From contig UQFQ01000011.1 of NCBI GenBank assembly GCA_900540395.1, forward strand, positions 1 to 48,455: a DNA stretch of 48,455 nt, in the 5' to 3' direction. Positions 16,667 to 24,839 of the stretch are shown piece by piece. Numbering within the stretch: the stretch's first letter is position 1; every line of letters begins with the position of its first letter. The notes under the pieces were generated by a model that saw nothing but the letters and a program-made list of their open reading frames with translations, made no database searches and was not told where the DNA came from. This DNA is from an uncultured Mollicutes bacterium. Lineage in GTDB: Bacteria; Bacillota_I; Bacilli_A; RFN20; CAG-826. The position numbers and the translations under genes were made by a program.

Positions 16667-16696
16667 CGATTTTTGGCAAAAAATAGCGATTTTTGC
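16667..16696. promoter_or_regulatory. Repeat cluster upstream of gapA, candidate operator
   Basis: CGATTTTTG occurs at 16667-16675 and 16687-16695, exactly 20 bases apart (about two helical turns). The second copy also pairs with GCAAAAA (16676-16682) to make a 7-bp inverted repeat with TTTTTGC (16690-16696). The cluster ends 19 bases before the presumed gapA -35 box. The rest of the 16511-16715 gap is AT-rich and shows no gene. Confidence 0.4.
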
Positions 16697-16715
16697 TAAA
16701 TTTCGTTAATTAATA

Positions 16716-16745
16716 TTGTTTTATTAGGTTCTTAAATGTTATATA
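16716..16745 (+). promoter_or_regulatory. Predicted gapA promoter
   Basis: TTGTTT (16716-16721), 18 bases, then TATATA (16740-16745), with a TG one base before the -10 (extended -10). An ATG at 16736 in this region begins a longer reading of gapA, but it lies inside the promoter. Confidence 0.5.
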
Positions 16746-16783
16746 CTATTAAAGGTAAAATTCTTAAGGAGGAATTTAAAAAT

Positions 16784-17800
16784 ATGGCTATTAAAGTAGC
16801 AATTAATGGATTCGGAAGAATCGGACGTCTCGCATTCAGACAAATGTTCAGAGCAGAAGGTTATGAAATTGTTGCAATTAACGATTTAACTGCTCCTGCA
16901 ATGTTAGCAAATCTTTTAAAGTATGACTCAGCTCAAGGAAGATATGCTTTAGCAGATAAAGTTACATCAACCGATCATTCAATTATTGTTGATGGAACAG
17001 AAATCGAAATCTTAAGCGAAAAAGATGCAGTTAACCTTCCATGGAAAAAACTTGGTGTTGATGTTGTCTTAGAATGTACAGGCTTCTATACAAAGAAAGA
17101 AAAAGCTATGGCTCACATCACTGCCGGTGCTAAAAAAGTTATCATCTCAGCTCCAGCAGGAAACGATTTAAAGACAATCGTTTATGGTGTTAACGAAAAA
17201 ACATTAACAAAAGATGACCAAATCATTTCTGCAGCTAGCTGTACAACAAACTGCTTAGCTCCAATGGCTGGTGCATTAAATGCTTTATATCCAATCGTTT
17301 CTGGTATTATGACAACAGTTCATGCTTATACTGGTGATCAAATGGTTCTTGATGGACCACACAGAAAAGGTGATTTAAGAAGAGCAAGAGCTGCTGCAGT
17401 TAACATTGTTCCAAACAGCACAGGTGCTGCAAAAGCAATCGGTCTTGTTATCCCAGAACTTAATGGTAAATTAATCGGAAGCGCACAAAGAGTTCCAGTT
17501 TGCACTGGTTCAACAACAATCCTTGTTGCAGTTGTCGAAGGCAAAGATGTTACAAAGGAAAGCATCAATGCTTATATGAAAGCTCATACTTCTGAATCAT
17601 ATGGTTACAACGAAGATCAAATCGTTTCAACTGATGTTATCGGTATGAGATATGGTTCATTATTCGATGCAACTCAAACCATGGTTAGCAAAATTGATGA
17701 CAATCACTATCAAGTCCAAGTCGTTGCTTGGTATGATAATGAAAACTCATATACCAGCCAAATGGTTAGAACAATCAAATACTTTGCTGAATTAAAATAG
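16784..17800 (+). CDS. gapA: Glyceraldehyde-3-phosphate dehydrogenase
   Basis: The glycolytic NAD-dependent enzyme that makes 1,3-bisphosphoglycerate. It starts MAIKVAINGFGRIGRLAFRQ; the Rossmann motif GFGRIGR is at about 9-15 and the catalytic cysteine is Cys153 in SAASCTTNCLAP. The Asp in AIND (about residue 34) favours NAD. There are 338 residues, the normal length. The reading frame could start at 16736, but the ATG at 16784 has AAGGAGG upstream and begins at the conserved N-terminus. No cggR-like repressor gene precedes it. The codon choice is richer in optimal-looking codons than in its neighbours, which suggests high expression. Confidence 0.97.
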   Translation: MAIKVAINGFGRIGRLAFRQMFRAEGYEIVAINDLTAPAMLANLLKYDSAQGRYALADKVTSTDHSIIVDGTEIEILSEKDAVNLPWKKLGVDVVLECTGFYTKKEKAMAHITAGAKKVIISAPAGNDLKTIVYGVNEKTLTKDDQIISAASCTTNCLAPMAGALNALYPIVSGIMTTVHAYTGDQMVLDGPHRKGDLRRARAAAVNIVPNSTGAAKAIGLVIPELNGKLIGSAQRVPVCTGSTTILVAVVEGKDVTKESINAYMKAHTSESYGYNEDQIVSTDVIGMRYGSLFDATQTMVSKIDDNHYQVQVVAWYDNENSYTSQMVRTIKYFAELK

Positions 17801-17820
17801 TTCAATAATTTGATTTTTTA

Positions 17821-17852
17821 GGGGCTAATAATGAACATATTAGGCCCCTTTT
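17821..17852 (+). terminator. Hairpin with T run between gapA and pgk
   Basis: GGGGC plus TAATA pair with TATTA and GCCCC, leaving one bulged G, then four T. It may end most gapA transcripts and lower pgk expression relative to gapA. Confidence 0.65.
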
Positions 17853-17873
17853 CTATAATTAAGGAGTTAGATA

Positions 17874-19088
17874 ATGAATACAATTGATAATTTAAAAGGA
17901 CTTAATGGCAAGAAAATTCTTGTCAGAGTTGATTTTAATGTCCCTTTAAAAGGTACTGAAGTAAGAGACGACAATAGAGTTGTTGCTGCCTTACCAACTA
18001 TTAAAAAATTATTAAGTGAAGGTGCTGCTTTAGTTTTAATGTCCCATCTTGGAAAAATTAAATGGGGTAAAGTTGATGATGCTGAAATCGCTAAAGAAAA
18101 AGAAAAGAACAATATGGAATATGTTTATCCTGTTCTTGTAAAACATTTAGATGGCGTCACAGTTAAATTCTGTAAAGCTACAAGTGGCGATGAACTTAAA
18201 GAAGCTATTGCTGGATTAAAAGCTGGCGAAGTTTTACTTGTTCAAAATACCAGATATGAAAAAGGCGAAAGTAAAAACGATGCAAAACTTTCTGCTGAAT
18301 GGGCAAGCTATGTTGATGGCTTTGTAATGGATGCTTTCGGTAGTGCACATAGAGCTCACGCTTCAACATATGGTGTTCCAGAAATCTTAAAGAAAGAAGG
18401 AAAACCAGTTGCTTTAGGTTATTTAATGGAAAAAGAAGTTAAGAACTTAGGTGCTTGTGTTAAAGGTGATGTCCATCCATATATTGCAATTTTAGGTGGA
18501 TTTAAAGTCTCTGATAAGATTAAAGTTATCGATTCTTTACTTAAAAAATGCGATAAGATCTTAATTGGTGGTGCTATGGCTTATACATTCTTAAAAGCCT
18601 TAGGAAATAAAATTGGAAATTGCCCAGTTGAAGATGATCAATTAGATTATGCTAAAAAATGTTACGAAAGTGGCAAAATTATGCTTCCAGTTGATAACGT
18701 TATTGCTGATGGATTTGATGACTATAATCCAGATAACATTAAAACAATCAACAATGATGTCATCCCAAATGGCTATCAAGGCTTAGATATTGGACCAAAA
18801 ACTATTAAAAATTATAGAGATGAAATTGCTAAAGCAAAATTAATCTTCTGGAATGGACCAATGGGTGTTTTCGAAGATGAACACTTCCAAAAAGGTACAA
18901 TTGAAGTTTGTAAAGCTATTACTGATAATACCGAAGCTTTCTCAGTTATTGGTGGTGGTGATAGTGCAGCTGCTGCAAAACAATTTGGCTATGCTAATAA
19001 ATTCTCACACGTTTCAACAGGTGGCGGCGCTTCCCTTGAAATGATTGAAAATGATGGGCATCTTCCAGGAATTGATGTTATTGGATAA
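17874..19088 (+). CDS. pgk: Phosphoglycerate kinase
   Basis: Transfers phosphate from 1,3-bisphosphoglycerate to ADP. The N-terminal block ILVRVDFNVPL (about 15-25) and MSHLGK (about 56-61) bind substrate; DAFGSAHRAHAST (about 153-165) and the C-terminal GGGDSAAA and HVSTGGGASLE nucleotide blocks are intact. At 404 residues it is normal length. An AAGGAG site lies before the ATG. It is separated from gapA by a hairpin and from tpiA by 3 bases. Confidence 0.97.
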   Translation: MNTIDNLKGLNGKKILVRVDFNVPLKGTEVRDDNRVVAALPTIKKLLSEGAALVLMSHLGKIKWGKVDDAEIAKEKEKNNMEYVYPVLVKHLDGVTVKFCKATSGDELKEAIAGLKAGEVLLVQNTRYEKGESKNDAKLSAEWASYVDGFVMDAFGSAHRAHASTYGVPEILKKEGKPVALGYLMEKEVKNLGACVKGDVHPYIAILGGFKVSDKIKVIDSLLKKCDKILIGGAMAYTFLKALGNKIGNCPVEDDQLDYAKKCYESGKIMLPVDNVIADGFDDYNPDNIKTINNDVIPNGYQGLDIGPKTIKNYRDEIAKAKLIFWNGPMGVFEDEHFQKGTIEVCKAITDNTEAFSVIGGGDSAAAAKQFGYANKFSHVSTGGGASLEMIENDGHLPGIDVIG

Positions 19089-19091
19089 TTT

Positions 19092-19850
19092 ATGAGAAGA
19101 AAATTATTACTTGGAAACTGGAAAATGAATAAAACCCCTAGCCAAGCAGTTGAATTTGCTAAGGCTAGTAAAGATCTTGGTAAACTTGCAAGAAGTAACA
19201 AGGTTGATATGGGTGTTTGTGTTCCTTATATTGATTTAGTTCCTGTTAAAAAAATTATTAAAAAATCTTTAATTGTTGGTGCTGAAAACTGCCACTACGA
19301 AGATCATGGTGCTTATACTGGTGAAGTATCAATTCCAATGTTAAAAGAAATTGGAATTGATTGGTGTATTATTGGTCATTCTGAAAGAAGACAATATGAT
19401 GGCGAAACAAGTGAAAAGTGCAATAAAAAGATTCTTGCTTTATTAAAAAATAATATGGTCCCTGTTTATTGCTGCGGAGAATCACTTGAAACATATGAAG
19501 AAGGTAAAACAAAAGAATTTGTTAAAGAGCAAATTATTGCTGGCTTCAAAGATGTTGCTTATGAAGACGCTGCAAAAGTAGTCATCGCTTATGAACCAAT
19601 CTGGGCAATCGGAACTGGTAAAAATGCAAGTGAAGAAATTGCAGAAGATATTTGTAAGTTCATTAGAAACATCATTAAAGATTTATATGATAGAAAAGTT
19701 GCTAACAAGATTAGAATCCTTTATGGCGGAAGTGTTAAACCAGCTTCAGTCAAAGGCTATCTCTCTCAAAAAGATGTTGATGGCGCTCTTGTTGGTGGTG
19801 CAAGCTTAGAAGTTGAATCATATAAAGAACTTTTAACTTCAATTCTTTAA
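19092..19850 (+). CDS. tpiA: Triosephosphate isomerase
   Basis: Interconverts dihydroxyacetone phosphate and glyceraldehyde 3-phosphate. The active-site residues are visible: Asn9 and Lys11 in GNWKMN, His96 in IIGHSERR and Glu168 in AYEPIWAIGTGK; the phosphate loop YGGSVKP is near residue 215. There are 252 residues. It follows pgk by 3 bases, so it shares its transcript, and is followed by a strong terminator. Confidence 0.97.
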   Translation: MRRKLLLGNWKMNKTPSQAVEFAKASKDLGKLARSNKVDMGVCVPYIDLVPVKKIIKKSLIVGAENCHYEDHGAYTGEVSIPMLKEIGIDWCIIGHSERRQYDGETSEKCNKKILALLKNNMVPVYCCGESLETYEEGKTKEFVKEQIIAGFKDVAYEDAAKVVIAYEPIWAIGTGKNASEEIAEDICKFIRNIIKDLYDRKVANKIRILYGGSVKPASVKGYLSQKDVDGALVGGASLEVESYKELLTSIL

Positions 19851-19857
19851 TTAATTT

Positions 19858-19900
19858 AAGGTGTCTTTATTTTACATCGTAAAGACACCTTATTTTCTTT
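19858..19900 (+). terminator. Terminator of the gapA-pgk-tpiA operon
   Basis: A 12-bp stem (19858-19869 with 19880-19891), 10-base loop, then a T-rich tail. Confidence 0.85.
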
Positions 19901-20062
19901 ATAAAGCATGTTAATATTTAAAAAATCATGCAAAACCCCATTATTTTTTTAAAAGAAGTCAATAGAACTTAGATAAATAAATATATTGTCAATTATTTTC
20001 AAACGTTTTATTGATTAAAAATGTATTTATTTATGTAAGTAATATTTCTGGAGGTATCTATT

Positions 20063-20863
20063 TTGGAAAGTTACGTTGAACAAAATCCTGCTAGTAAGGT
20101 ATTTGATGATCAAGTTAGTAAAAGTAAGTTCTATAGTCAAATTTTCTTATATTTTGGCTTAGGTATTTTATTAACTGCCGTTGTTTGTCTTATTGTCTCT
20201 TGGGCTTTTAATTCTATTTGGCCTATTTCAACAATTATTGATGGCGAACTTATTTTAAACGAAGAAACTTTAGGGGTTTATGTGGGCTTAATTATCGCTA
20301 GTTCGCTAGCTTTATTAATTCTTTCCTTTGTTATTACTTTTAAATCATTAAAAGGTAGTGGCTCAATTCTTGTTCCTTACGTTTTATATTCAATGATAAT
20401 GGGATTATTATTATCTTCATTTACCTTCTTCGTTGGTGATACATATATCATTGGTGAAGCTTTATTTATTACAGCATTAATCTTTTTAGGAATGTGTGGA
20501 ATTGGCTATTTAACACATAATAAGCTTGCCACATGGGCTAAAGTTGCTATTGGCTTATCTCTTACTGTAGTTCTTTTATCTTTATTAAATTTAGTTTTTA
20601 TTCCTTTTGTTGTTTTTGGTGGTAATTTTGCTGCTTATGAAGGATATATAATCACTTATTTAATCACTGAAGGTGTTGTTTTACTTTTATTTATTGTTAT
20701 GACTGCATTTGATATGGCAAGAATTAGAACAATTGCTGAAAGAGGATATGGCAGTAAAAATTTAGCCTTATACTGTGCTTTAACTCTTTATAGTGACTTT
20801 ATTACTTTATTTATTTACGTCTTAAGAATTTTAGTGACAATTGCGGCAAGTAGCCGAAAATAA
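20063..20863 (+). CDS. Bax inhibitor-1 (BI-1/YccA-like) family membrane protein
   Basis: A 266-residue polytopic protein with about seven hydrophobic segments after a charged N-terminal 25 residues. The C-terminal half holds the family-like block TAFDMARIR, followed by ALYCALTLYSDFITLFIYVLRIL, the conserved end of BI-1 proteins where an aspartate pair senses pH and calcium in studied homologues. Initiation is at TTG 20063: GGAGGT lies 7 bases upstream, and no in-frame ATG precedes the first helix. It stands alone between the glycolytic operon and rarA. The exact role in bacteria is not settled. Confidence 0.82.
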   Translation: MESYVEQNPASKVFDDQVSKSKFYSQIFLYFGLGILLTAVVCLIVSWAFNSIWPISTIIDGELILNEETLGVYVGLIIASSLALLILSFVITFKSLKGSGSILVPYVLYSMIMGLLLSSFTFFVGDTYIIGEALFITALIFLGMCGIGYLTHNKLATWAKVAIGLSLTVVLLSLLNLVFIPFVVFGGNFAAYEGYIITYLITEGVVLLLFIVMTAFDMARIRTIAERGYGSKNLALYCALTLYSDFITLFIYVLRILVTIAASSRK

Positions 20864-20883
20864 AACTAGCAAAAAATAATTTT

Positions 20884-20917
20884 AAAAATAGGTTTCCGTA
20901 AATGGAAACCTATTTTT
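20884..20917. terminator. Bidirectional terminator between BI-1 gene and rarA
   Basis: A 14-bp perfect stem (20884-20897 with 20904-20917), loop GTAAAT, with A and T runs at both ends. The stop codon of rarA (20910-20912) lies inside the stem. Confidence 0.9.
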
Positions 20918-22187
20918 TTCTATATAATTGTTTCATCTTTTTGATATCTTTACTTCTAAAAGTTGAAAGGTATTTTTTGTATTGTTCATTTAAAAATTTC
21001 TCATAACTTGATTCAGTAGCTGGATTGATTATGAAAAACTTCATATTTTTGATAATGTCAGGCAAATATTGAAGATGTGGCCAAACTTCAGGTTGATCGT
21101 AAGGATATTTTTCGTCTTCAGATACATTAACAGGCGTATATTTTAAATAGTCTAAAACATCTAACGGGAAGTCATTATTTATAGCCATGGCTTTTTGTAT
21201 TGCTTGACAGGCTGCTTTAGATTTAGGAGATAATGCTAAATCAACAATTGCAACTGATATAGGAATGATTGCTTCTGGCAAGCCAACTTGGTATGCTGAT
21301 TCAATGGCGATTTTTGTTCTCATGCAGGCTTGAGGATTGGCTATTCCTATGTCTTCATAGGCAGTTACTAATAAACGACGGGCTAAAGAATCTAAATCTC
21401 CACTTGCTAGAAGGCGAGAAGCGTAAAAAATAGCCGCATTAACATCGCTCCCTCTAATTGATTTTTGAAGGGCGCTAACTGCATCATAATGTCCATCACC
21501 ATCATTATCAATTCCAGAATTTGGAACTTTGATTACTTTTTTAACTTTTTCAAGGTTGATTTCTTCGTTTTTATAAGTGATATCAACAATTTCTAAATAA
21601 TTCAGCGAAAAACGAAAATCTCCATTTGATTGTTGGGCTATATATCGGATTGCTTCATCATCAATTTTAATTTTATTATCTAAACCTTTTTTTGAAATAA
21701 TTGCTCTTTTAAGACCTTCTTGTAATTCCTCAACAGTTAATTTTTTAACTTCTAAAAGGTGGCAACGGCTACGAATAGCTTTATTAATAGAAATGTATGG
21801 GTTAGCAGTTGTTGCGCCAATTAAATAAACAGTGCCATCTTCTAAGGCTGGCAAAAGAATATCTTGTTTATCTTTATTTAAACGATGAATTTCATCAATT
21901 ATTAAAATTGGGCACTCATAATTTTTACTATCATTGATTGCATCGACTAAATCTTTTTTATTGGAACTAGTTGCGTTTATTTTATAGTATTTAGCTCCCA
22001 TTTCGTTTGCGTAACATTCAGCAATAGTGGTTTTGCCAGTTCCAGGCTCACCAAAAAGAATAAAAGAAAGTGGAGTTTTATTATCAACACTTTTTCTTAA
22101 AAATCCATTTGGGCCTACGAGGTCTTCTTGACCTATTACTTCATTTAATTTAGTAGGGCGTAATCTAAAAGCTAGAGGTCTAATCAT
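20910..22187 (-). CDS. rarA: RarA (MgsA) replication-associated recombination ATPase
   Basis: An AAA+ clamp-loader-like ATPase acting at stalled replication forks. It starts MIRPLAFRLRPTKLNEVIGQ, then Walker A FGEPGTGKTT (about 44-53), Walker B LIIDEIHRLNK and sensor motif GATTANPYISIN. The C-terminal tetramerisation domain, including GSDVNAAIFYASRLLASGDL, is complete. There are 425 residues. A longer reading begins at a GTG overlapping the -10 box, so I use the ATG at 22187. No ribosome site is seen; the predicted leader is only about 6 bases. It is divergent from dtd with 52 bases between the starts. Confidence 0.93.
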   Translation of the reverse strand: MIRPLAFRLRPTKLNEVIGQEDLVGPNGFLRKSVDNKTPLSFILFGEPGTGKTTIAECYANEMGAKYYKINATSSNKKDLVDAINDSKNYECPILIIDEIHRLNKDKQDILLPALEDGTVYLIGATTANPYISINKAIRSRCHLLEVKKLTVEELQEGLKRAIISKKGLDNKIKIDDEAIRYIAQQSNGDFRFSLNYLEIVDITYKNEEINLEKVKKVIKVPNSGIDNDGDGHYDAVSALQKSIRGSDVNAAIFYASRLLASGDLDSLARRLLVTAYEDIGIANPQACMRTKIAIESAYQVGLPEAIIPISVAIVDLALSPKSKAACQAIQKAMAINNDFPLDVLDYLKYTPVNVSEDEKYPYDQPEVWPHLQYLPDIIKNMKFFIINPATESSYEKFLNEQYKKYLSTFRSKDIKKMKQLYRKK

Positions 22188-22199
22188 AAATGCAATAAA

Positions 22200-22232
22200 A
22201 TTATACACTTTTAAAGGCCTATTTAATATAAT
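22200..22232. promoter_or_regulatory. Back-to-back promoters of rarA and dtd
   Basis: TATAAT is read on the minus strand at 22200-22205 (rarA) and on the plus strand at 22227-22232 (dtd), 21 bases apart, so each -35 region falls on the other -10. The boxes end 12 and 7 bases before the start codons, which implies very short or absent leaders. The -35 matches are poor. Confidence 0.55.
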
Positions 22233-22239
22233 GTTGTGG

Positions 22240-22692
22240 ATGAAAACTGTATTACAAGTTGTAAAGAGTGCGAGTGTAAAGATTGATGAAAAACTCGTAT
22301 CAAGTATCGATAAAGGTTATTTACTTTTAGTTTCTTTCACGCAAGGAGACAGTAAAGAAATTATCGAAAAAATGGCTCAAAAAATATCAAAGTTAAGAGT
22401 ATTTTTAGATGAAAATGGAAAGACTAATTTATCAATTTTCGACGTTGGCGGTGCTGTCTTATCTGTTTCACAATTTACTCTTTATGCAAATTTAAAAAAA
22501 GGTAATCGACCAAGTTACGTTGAAGCTTTAAAAGGAGAAGAATCGATACTTCTTTATCAAATGTTTAATAGTGAACTTAAAAAATGCAATCTTGATGTAA
22601 AAGAAGGTGTTTTTGGAGCAGATATGAAAGTAGAACTTGTTAATGATGGTCCTTATACACTTGTTTTAGACTCTAAAGAATTAGGTTTTTGA
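22240..22692 (+). CDS. dtd: D-aminoacyl-tRNA deacylase
   Basis: A 150-residue enzyme that hydrolyses D-amino acids mischarged onto tRNA. The two cross-dimer active-site motifs are present as SVSQFTLYA (about residues 75-83) and NDGPYTLVLDS near the C-terminus, corresponding to the SQxT and NxGPxT motifs. The family N-terminus MRAVxQRVxxASV appears here as MKTVLQVVKSASV. An ATG at 22231 lies within the -10 box; the one at 22240 begins the conserved sequence. It is followed by mnmA 2 bases after its stop. Confidence 0.94.
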   Translation: MKTVLQVVKSASVKIDEKLVSSIDKGYLLLVSFTQGDSKEIIEKMAQKISKLRVFLDENGKTNLSIFDVGGAVLSVSQFTLYANLKKGNRPSYVEALKGEESILLYQMFNSELKKCNLDVKEGVFGADMKVELVNDGPYTLVLDSKELGF

Positions 22693-22694
22693 TT

Positions 22695-23825
22695 ATGAAA
22701 GTAATGATAGGTTTAAGCGGTGGTGTAGATAGTGCAGTTGCCGCATATTTATTAAAAGAACAAGGCTATGATGTAGTTTGCTGTTTCATGCGTAATTGGG
22801 ATTCAATGGCTAATAATGATTATTTAGGAAATCCAACTATAGATGATGATATTTGTCCACAAGAAAAAGACTATCATGATGCTGTGGCCGTTGCTAAAAA
22901 ATTAAATCTTCCTATGCAAAGAGTAGACTATGTTAAAGAGTATTGGGACAATGTTTTTACTTATTTTATAGAGGAATATAAAAAAGGTAGAACACCAAAT
23001 CCTGATGTTTTTTGCAATAAATATATTAAATTTGGCCCTTTTTTAGAGCACGCTAAAAAAGAAGGCTGTGATATGATTGCAATGGGGCATTATGCAAAAA
23101 GAGTTGATAAGGATGGCAAAACTTTTCTTTTAAAAGCAAAAGATTTAAATAAAGATCAATCGTATTTTTTAAGTCAAATATCTTCTTACCAGCTTAAGAG
23201 TTGTTTGTTCCCACTTGGCGACATTACAAAGCCAGAAGTTAGAGCTATAGCTCATAAACTTGATTTAGAAAGCGTTGAAGATAAGAAAGATTCAACTGGC
23301 GTTTGCTTTATCGGTGAAAGAAATTTTAAAGAGTTTTTGAAGAATTATATACCAGCAAAAAGTGGAGATATTGTTGATATTGATACAAATGAAGTTATAG
23401 GACATCATGAAGGCGTAATTTATTACACAATTGGTCAAAGAAAAGGACTTGGAATTGGTGGCATTAAAGGTCTACCAACTAATGGCTGGTTTGTCTGCAA
23501 AAAAGATGTTAAGAAAAATATTTTATATGTTGGAAGCGGAAGCGAAGATAAACATTTGTTTAGTGATTCTTGCTTAATTGATAACATTAATTTATTTAAT
23601 GGACCTATTAAAGATGGGACACATATTAATGTTAAATTTCGTTACCGCCAAAAAGATCAAGGTGTTACTTTATATAATGTAAATGATAATTTAATAAAAC
23701 TTGTTTTTGATGAAAAGTACAAAGCTGTCACCCCAGGTCAAATTTGTGTATTTTATGATGGCGATATTTGTCTAGGTGGTGGAATAATCGATAAAGTTTA
23801 TAACGGAAGCAAACAAATTAATTAA
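22695..23825 (+). CDS. mnmA: MnmA (TrmU), tRNA 2-thiouridylase
   Basis: Thiolates wobble U34 in Glu, Gln and Lys tRNAs. The PP-loop GLSGGVDSAVAA is at residues 6-17; the two catalytic cysteines are Cys107 (PDVFCNKYIKFG) and Cys204 (TGVCFIGERNF). IGQRKGLGIGG is the conserved central block. The length, 376 residues, is normal. The ATG at 22695 is preferred over the TTG at 22689, which overlaps the dtd stop. The ribosome site is weak, so translation may be coupled to dtd. Confidence 0.96.
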   Translation: MKVMIGLSGGVDSAVAAYLLKEQGYDVVCCFMRNWDSMANNDYLGNPTIDDDICPQEKDYHDAVAVAKKLNLPMQRVDYVKEYWDNVFTYFIEEYKKGRTPNPDVFCNKYIKFGPFLEHAKKEGCDMIAMGHYAKRVDKDGKTFLLKAKDLNKDQSYFLSQISSYQLKSCLFPLGDITKPEVRAIAHKLDLESVEDKKDSTGVCFIGERNFKEFLKNYIPAKSGDIVDIDTNEVIGHHEGVIYYTIGQRKGLGIGGIKGLPTNGWFVCKKDVKKNILYVGSGSEDKHLFSDSCLIDNINLFNGPIKDGTHINVKFRYRQKDQGVTLYNVNDNLIKLVFDEKYKAVTPGQICVFYDGDICLGGGIIDKVYNGSKQIN

Positions 23826-23847
23826 CCATTTTAATAATTGGTTAATT
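23820..23847 (+). terminator. Hairpin after mnmA, weak terminator
   Basis: A 9-bp AT-rich stem (23820-23828 with 23839-23847) overlapping the mnmA stop codon. There is no T run, so termination is doubtful. Confidence 0.35.
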
Positions 23848-23871
23848 ATCTTAAGAAAAGCTGAAATTTAT

Positions 23872-23900
23872 TTGAAAAGCCCGCAAAACTGCCATATAAT
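23872..23900 (+). promoter_or_regulatory. Strong sigma-A promoter of the 23923 membrane protein gene
   Basis: TTGAAA (23872-23877), 17 bases, TATAAT (23895-23900), followed by a GGGAGATG ribosome region. This is the closest match to consensus in the window. Confidence 0.85.
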
Positions 23901-23922
23901 CAATTAAAAGGGAGATGAGAAT

Positions 23923-24516
23923 ATGAGCAAAAAAAGAAAAGGCGGGTTTTTTTCTCGTTTGATTTGGACGATTTTCATCGTTGGTTTTTTTGCGTTAGGA
24001 ATGATTTTATTTCTAAGCACATTACCATCGGTCGGGGTTTTAATTAACTATAATACAAAAATTTTAGGTTTAGCTATTTCCTTTAGCTTAGGACTTAAAG
24101 GCTTTGGCGCTTTGTTTGGTGGTGAATTAGATGAGTTTGCTGTTTCTGGAAAAATAACTTCTGGAGATACTGACTTTGAGATTCCAGATTCAGTCCTTCC
24201 AAGTTTAGGAAGCGAACTTAGCTTTAATTATGTCGTTTTAATCGGTCTTATCCTTGTTGTAATTGGTATCGTCTTAGCAGTTTTATTCTTTAGAAAAAAA
24301 CAATTTTCACTTCTTAGTGCTTTACTAATTGTTGCTGGAGCTATTTTACTTTGTTTAGATTCAGTTTTATTTACTTCAATTAATAGTGAAGCTTTAGGAT
24401 TTTTAAAAGATGTTGAAGGACTTACAGTAATTGATGTACCTAGTTTATTATTAGGCATTTTAAGTGCACTTTCTGGTATTACTGTTTTCTTCCATGCATT
24501 AACAATTAAAAAATAA
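23923..24516 (+). CDS. Four-helix membrane protein of unknown function
   Basis: I do not recognise this 197-residue protein. The N-terminus is basic (MSKKRKGGFFSR), followed by a helix at about 12-36, another near 46-68, then an extracellular or cytosolic acidic stretch (about 70-100), and helices near 104-125, 130-150 and 172-193. The count could be four or five. There are no cysteine or histidine motifs and no known signature. It has its own strong promoter and its own terminator, so it is a single-gene unit between mnmA and alaS. Confidence 0.7.
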   Translation: MSKKRKGGFFSRLIWTIFIVGFFALGMILFLSTLPSVGVLINYNTKILGLAISFSLGLKGFGALFGGELDEFAVSGKITSGDTDFEIPDSVLPSLGSELSFNYVVLIGLILVVIGIVLAVLFFRKKQFSLLSALLIVAGAILLCLDSVLFTSINSEALGFLKDVEGLTVIDVPSLLLGILSALSGITVFFHALTIKK

Positions 24517-24546
24517 AGAAAATAACTTAAAAACCCCTCTTTAAGG

Positions 24547-24573
24547 TAGCCAGTTAAACTGGCTATTTTATTT
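24547..24573 (+). terminator. Terminator of the 23923 gene
   Basis: An 8-bp stem (24547-24554 with 24558-24565), TAA loop, then TTTTATTT. Confidence 0.8.
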
Positions 24574-24603
24574 GGAAAAATTTGTTTTTAGCATTAATTC
24601 TCC

Positions 24604-24632
24604 TTTACTTTTACTACGTAAAAATATACAAT
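24604..24632 (+). promoter_or_regulatory. Predicted promoter of the alaS T-box transcript
   Basis: TTTACT (24604-24609), 17 bases, TACAAT (24627-24632). It places the start about 10 bases before the T-box stem I. Confidence 0.55.
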
Positions 24633-24639
24633 TTTGACC

Positions 24640-24823
24640 AGGAAAGAAATTTATATGAACTTTCTTAGAGAGATGCGATTTGGTGCAAAGCATTAAAGAG
24701 ATTATAAATTAGCCACTCCAAATGAATTATATACAAATTTTATTAATTAAGTGCCTAATATCTATTAGGAAATAGGATGGTACCACGATAATTTCGTTCC
24801 TAGTTATACTAGGATTTTTTTAT
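24640..24823 (+). ncRNA. T-box riboswitch for alanyl-tRNA (alaS leader)
   Basis: Stem I can be drawn: AATTTATA before pairs with TATAAATT after; an AGAGAG bulge region and a GGTGCAAA apical loop over an ATGC/GCAT helix lie between. The specifier loop then reads GCC at 24712-24714, an alanine codon. The conserved T-box sequence GGATGGTACCACG is at about 24774-24786; its UGGU suits an A discriminator base, as in tRNA-Ala. The terminator (CCTAGT, TAT, ACTAGG, then T7) ends the leader. Uncharged tRNA-Ala would favour antitermination. Confidence 0.92.
24799..24820 (+). terminator. T-box terminator of alaS
   Basis: A short stem CCTAGT/ACTAGG with a TAT loop and a T7 tail. Its 5' arm overlaps the 3' side of the antiterminator that would pair with the T-box sequence. 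Confidence 0.8.
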
Positions 24824-24839
24824 TTAAAGGAGACTTTTT

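Noticed and set aside
19986..20014. Promoter TTGTCA-17-TATTGA before the BI-1 gene
   Set aside because: The -35 is good but only three of six -10 bases match; too weak to list.
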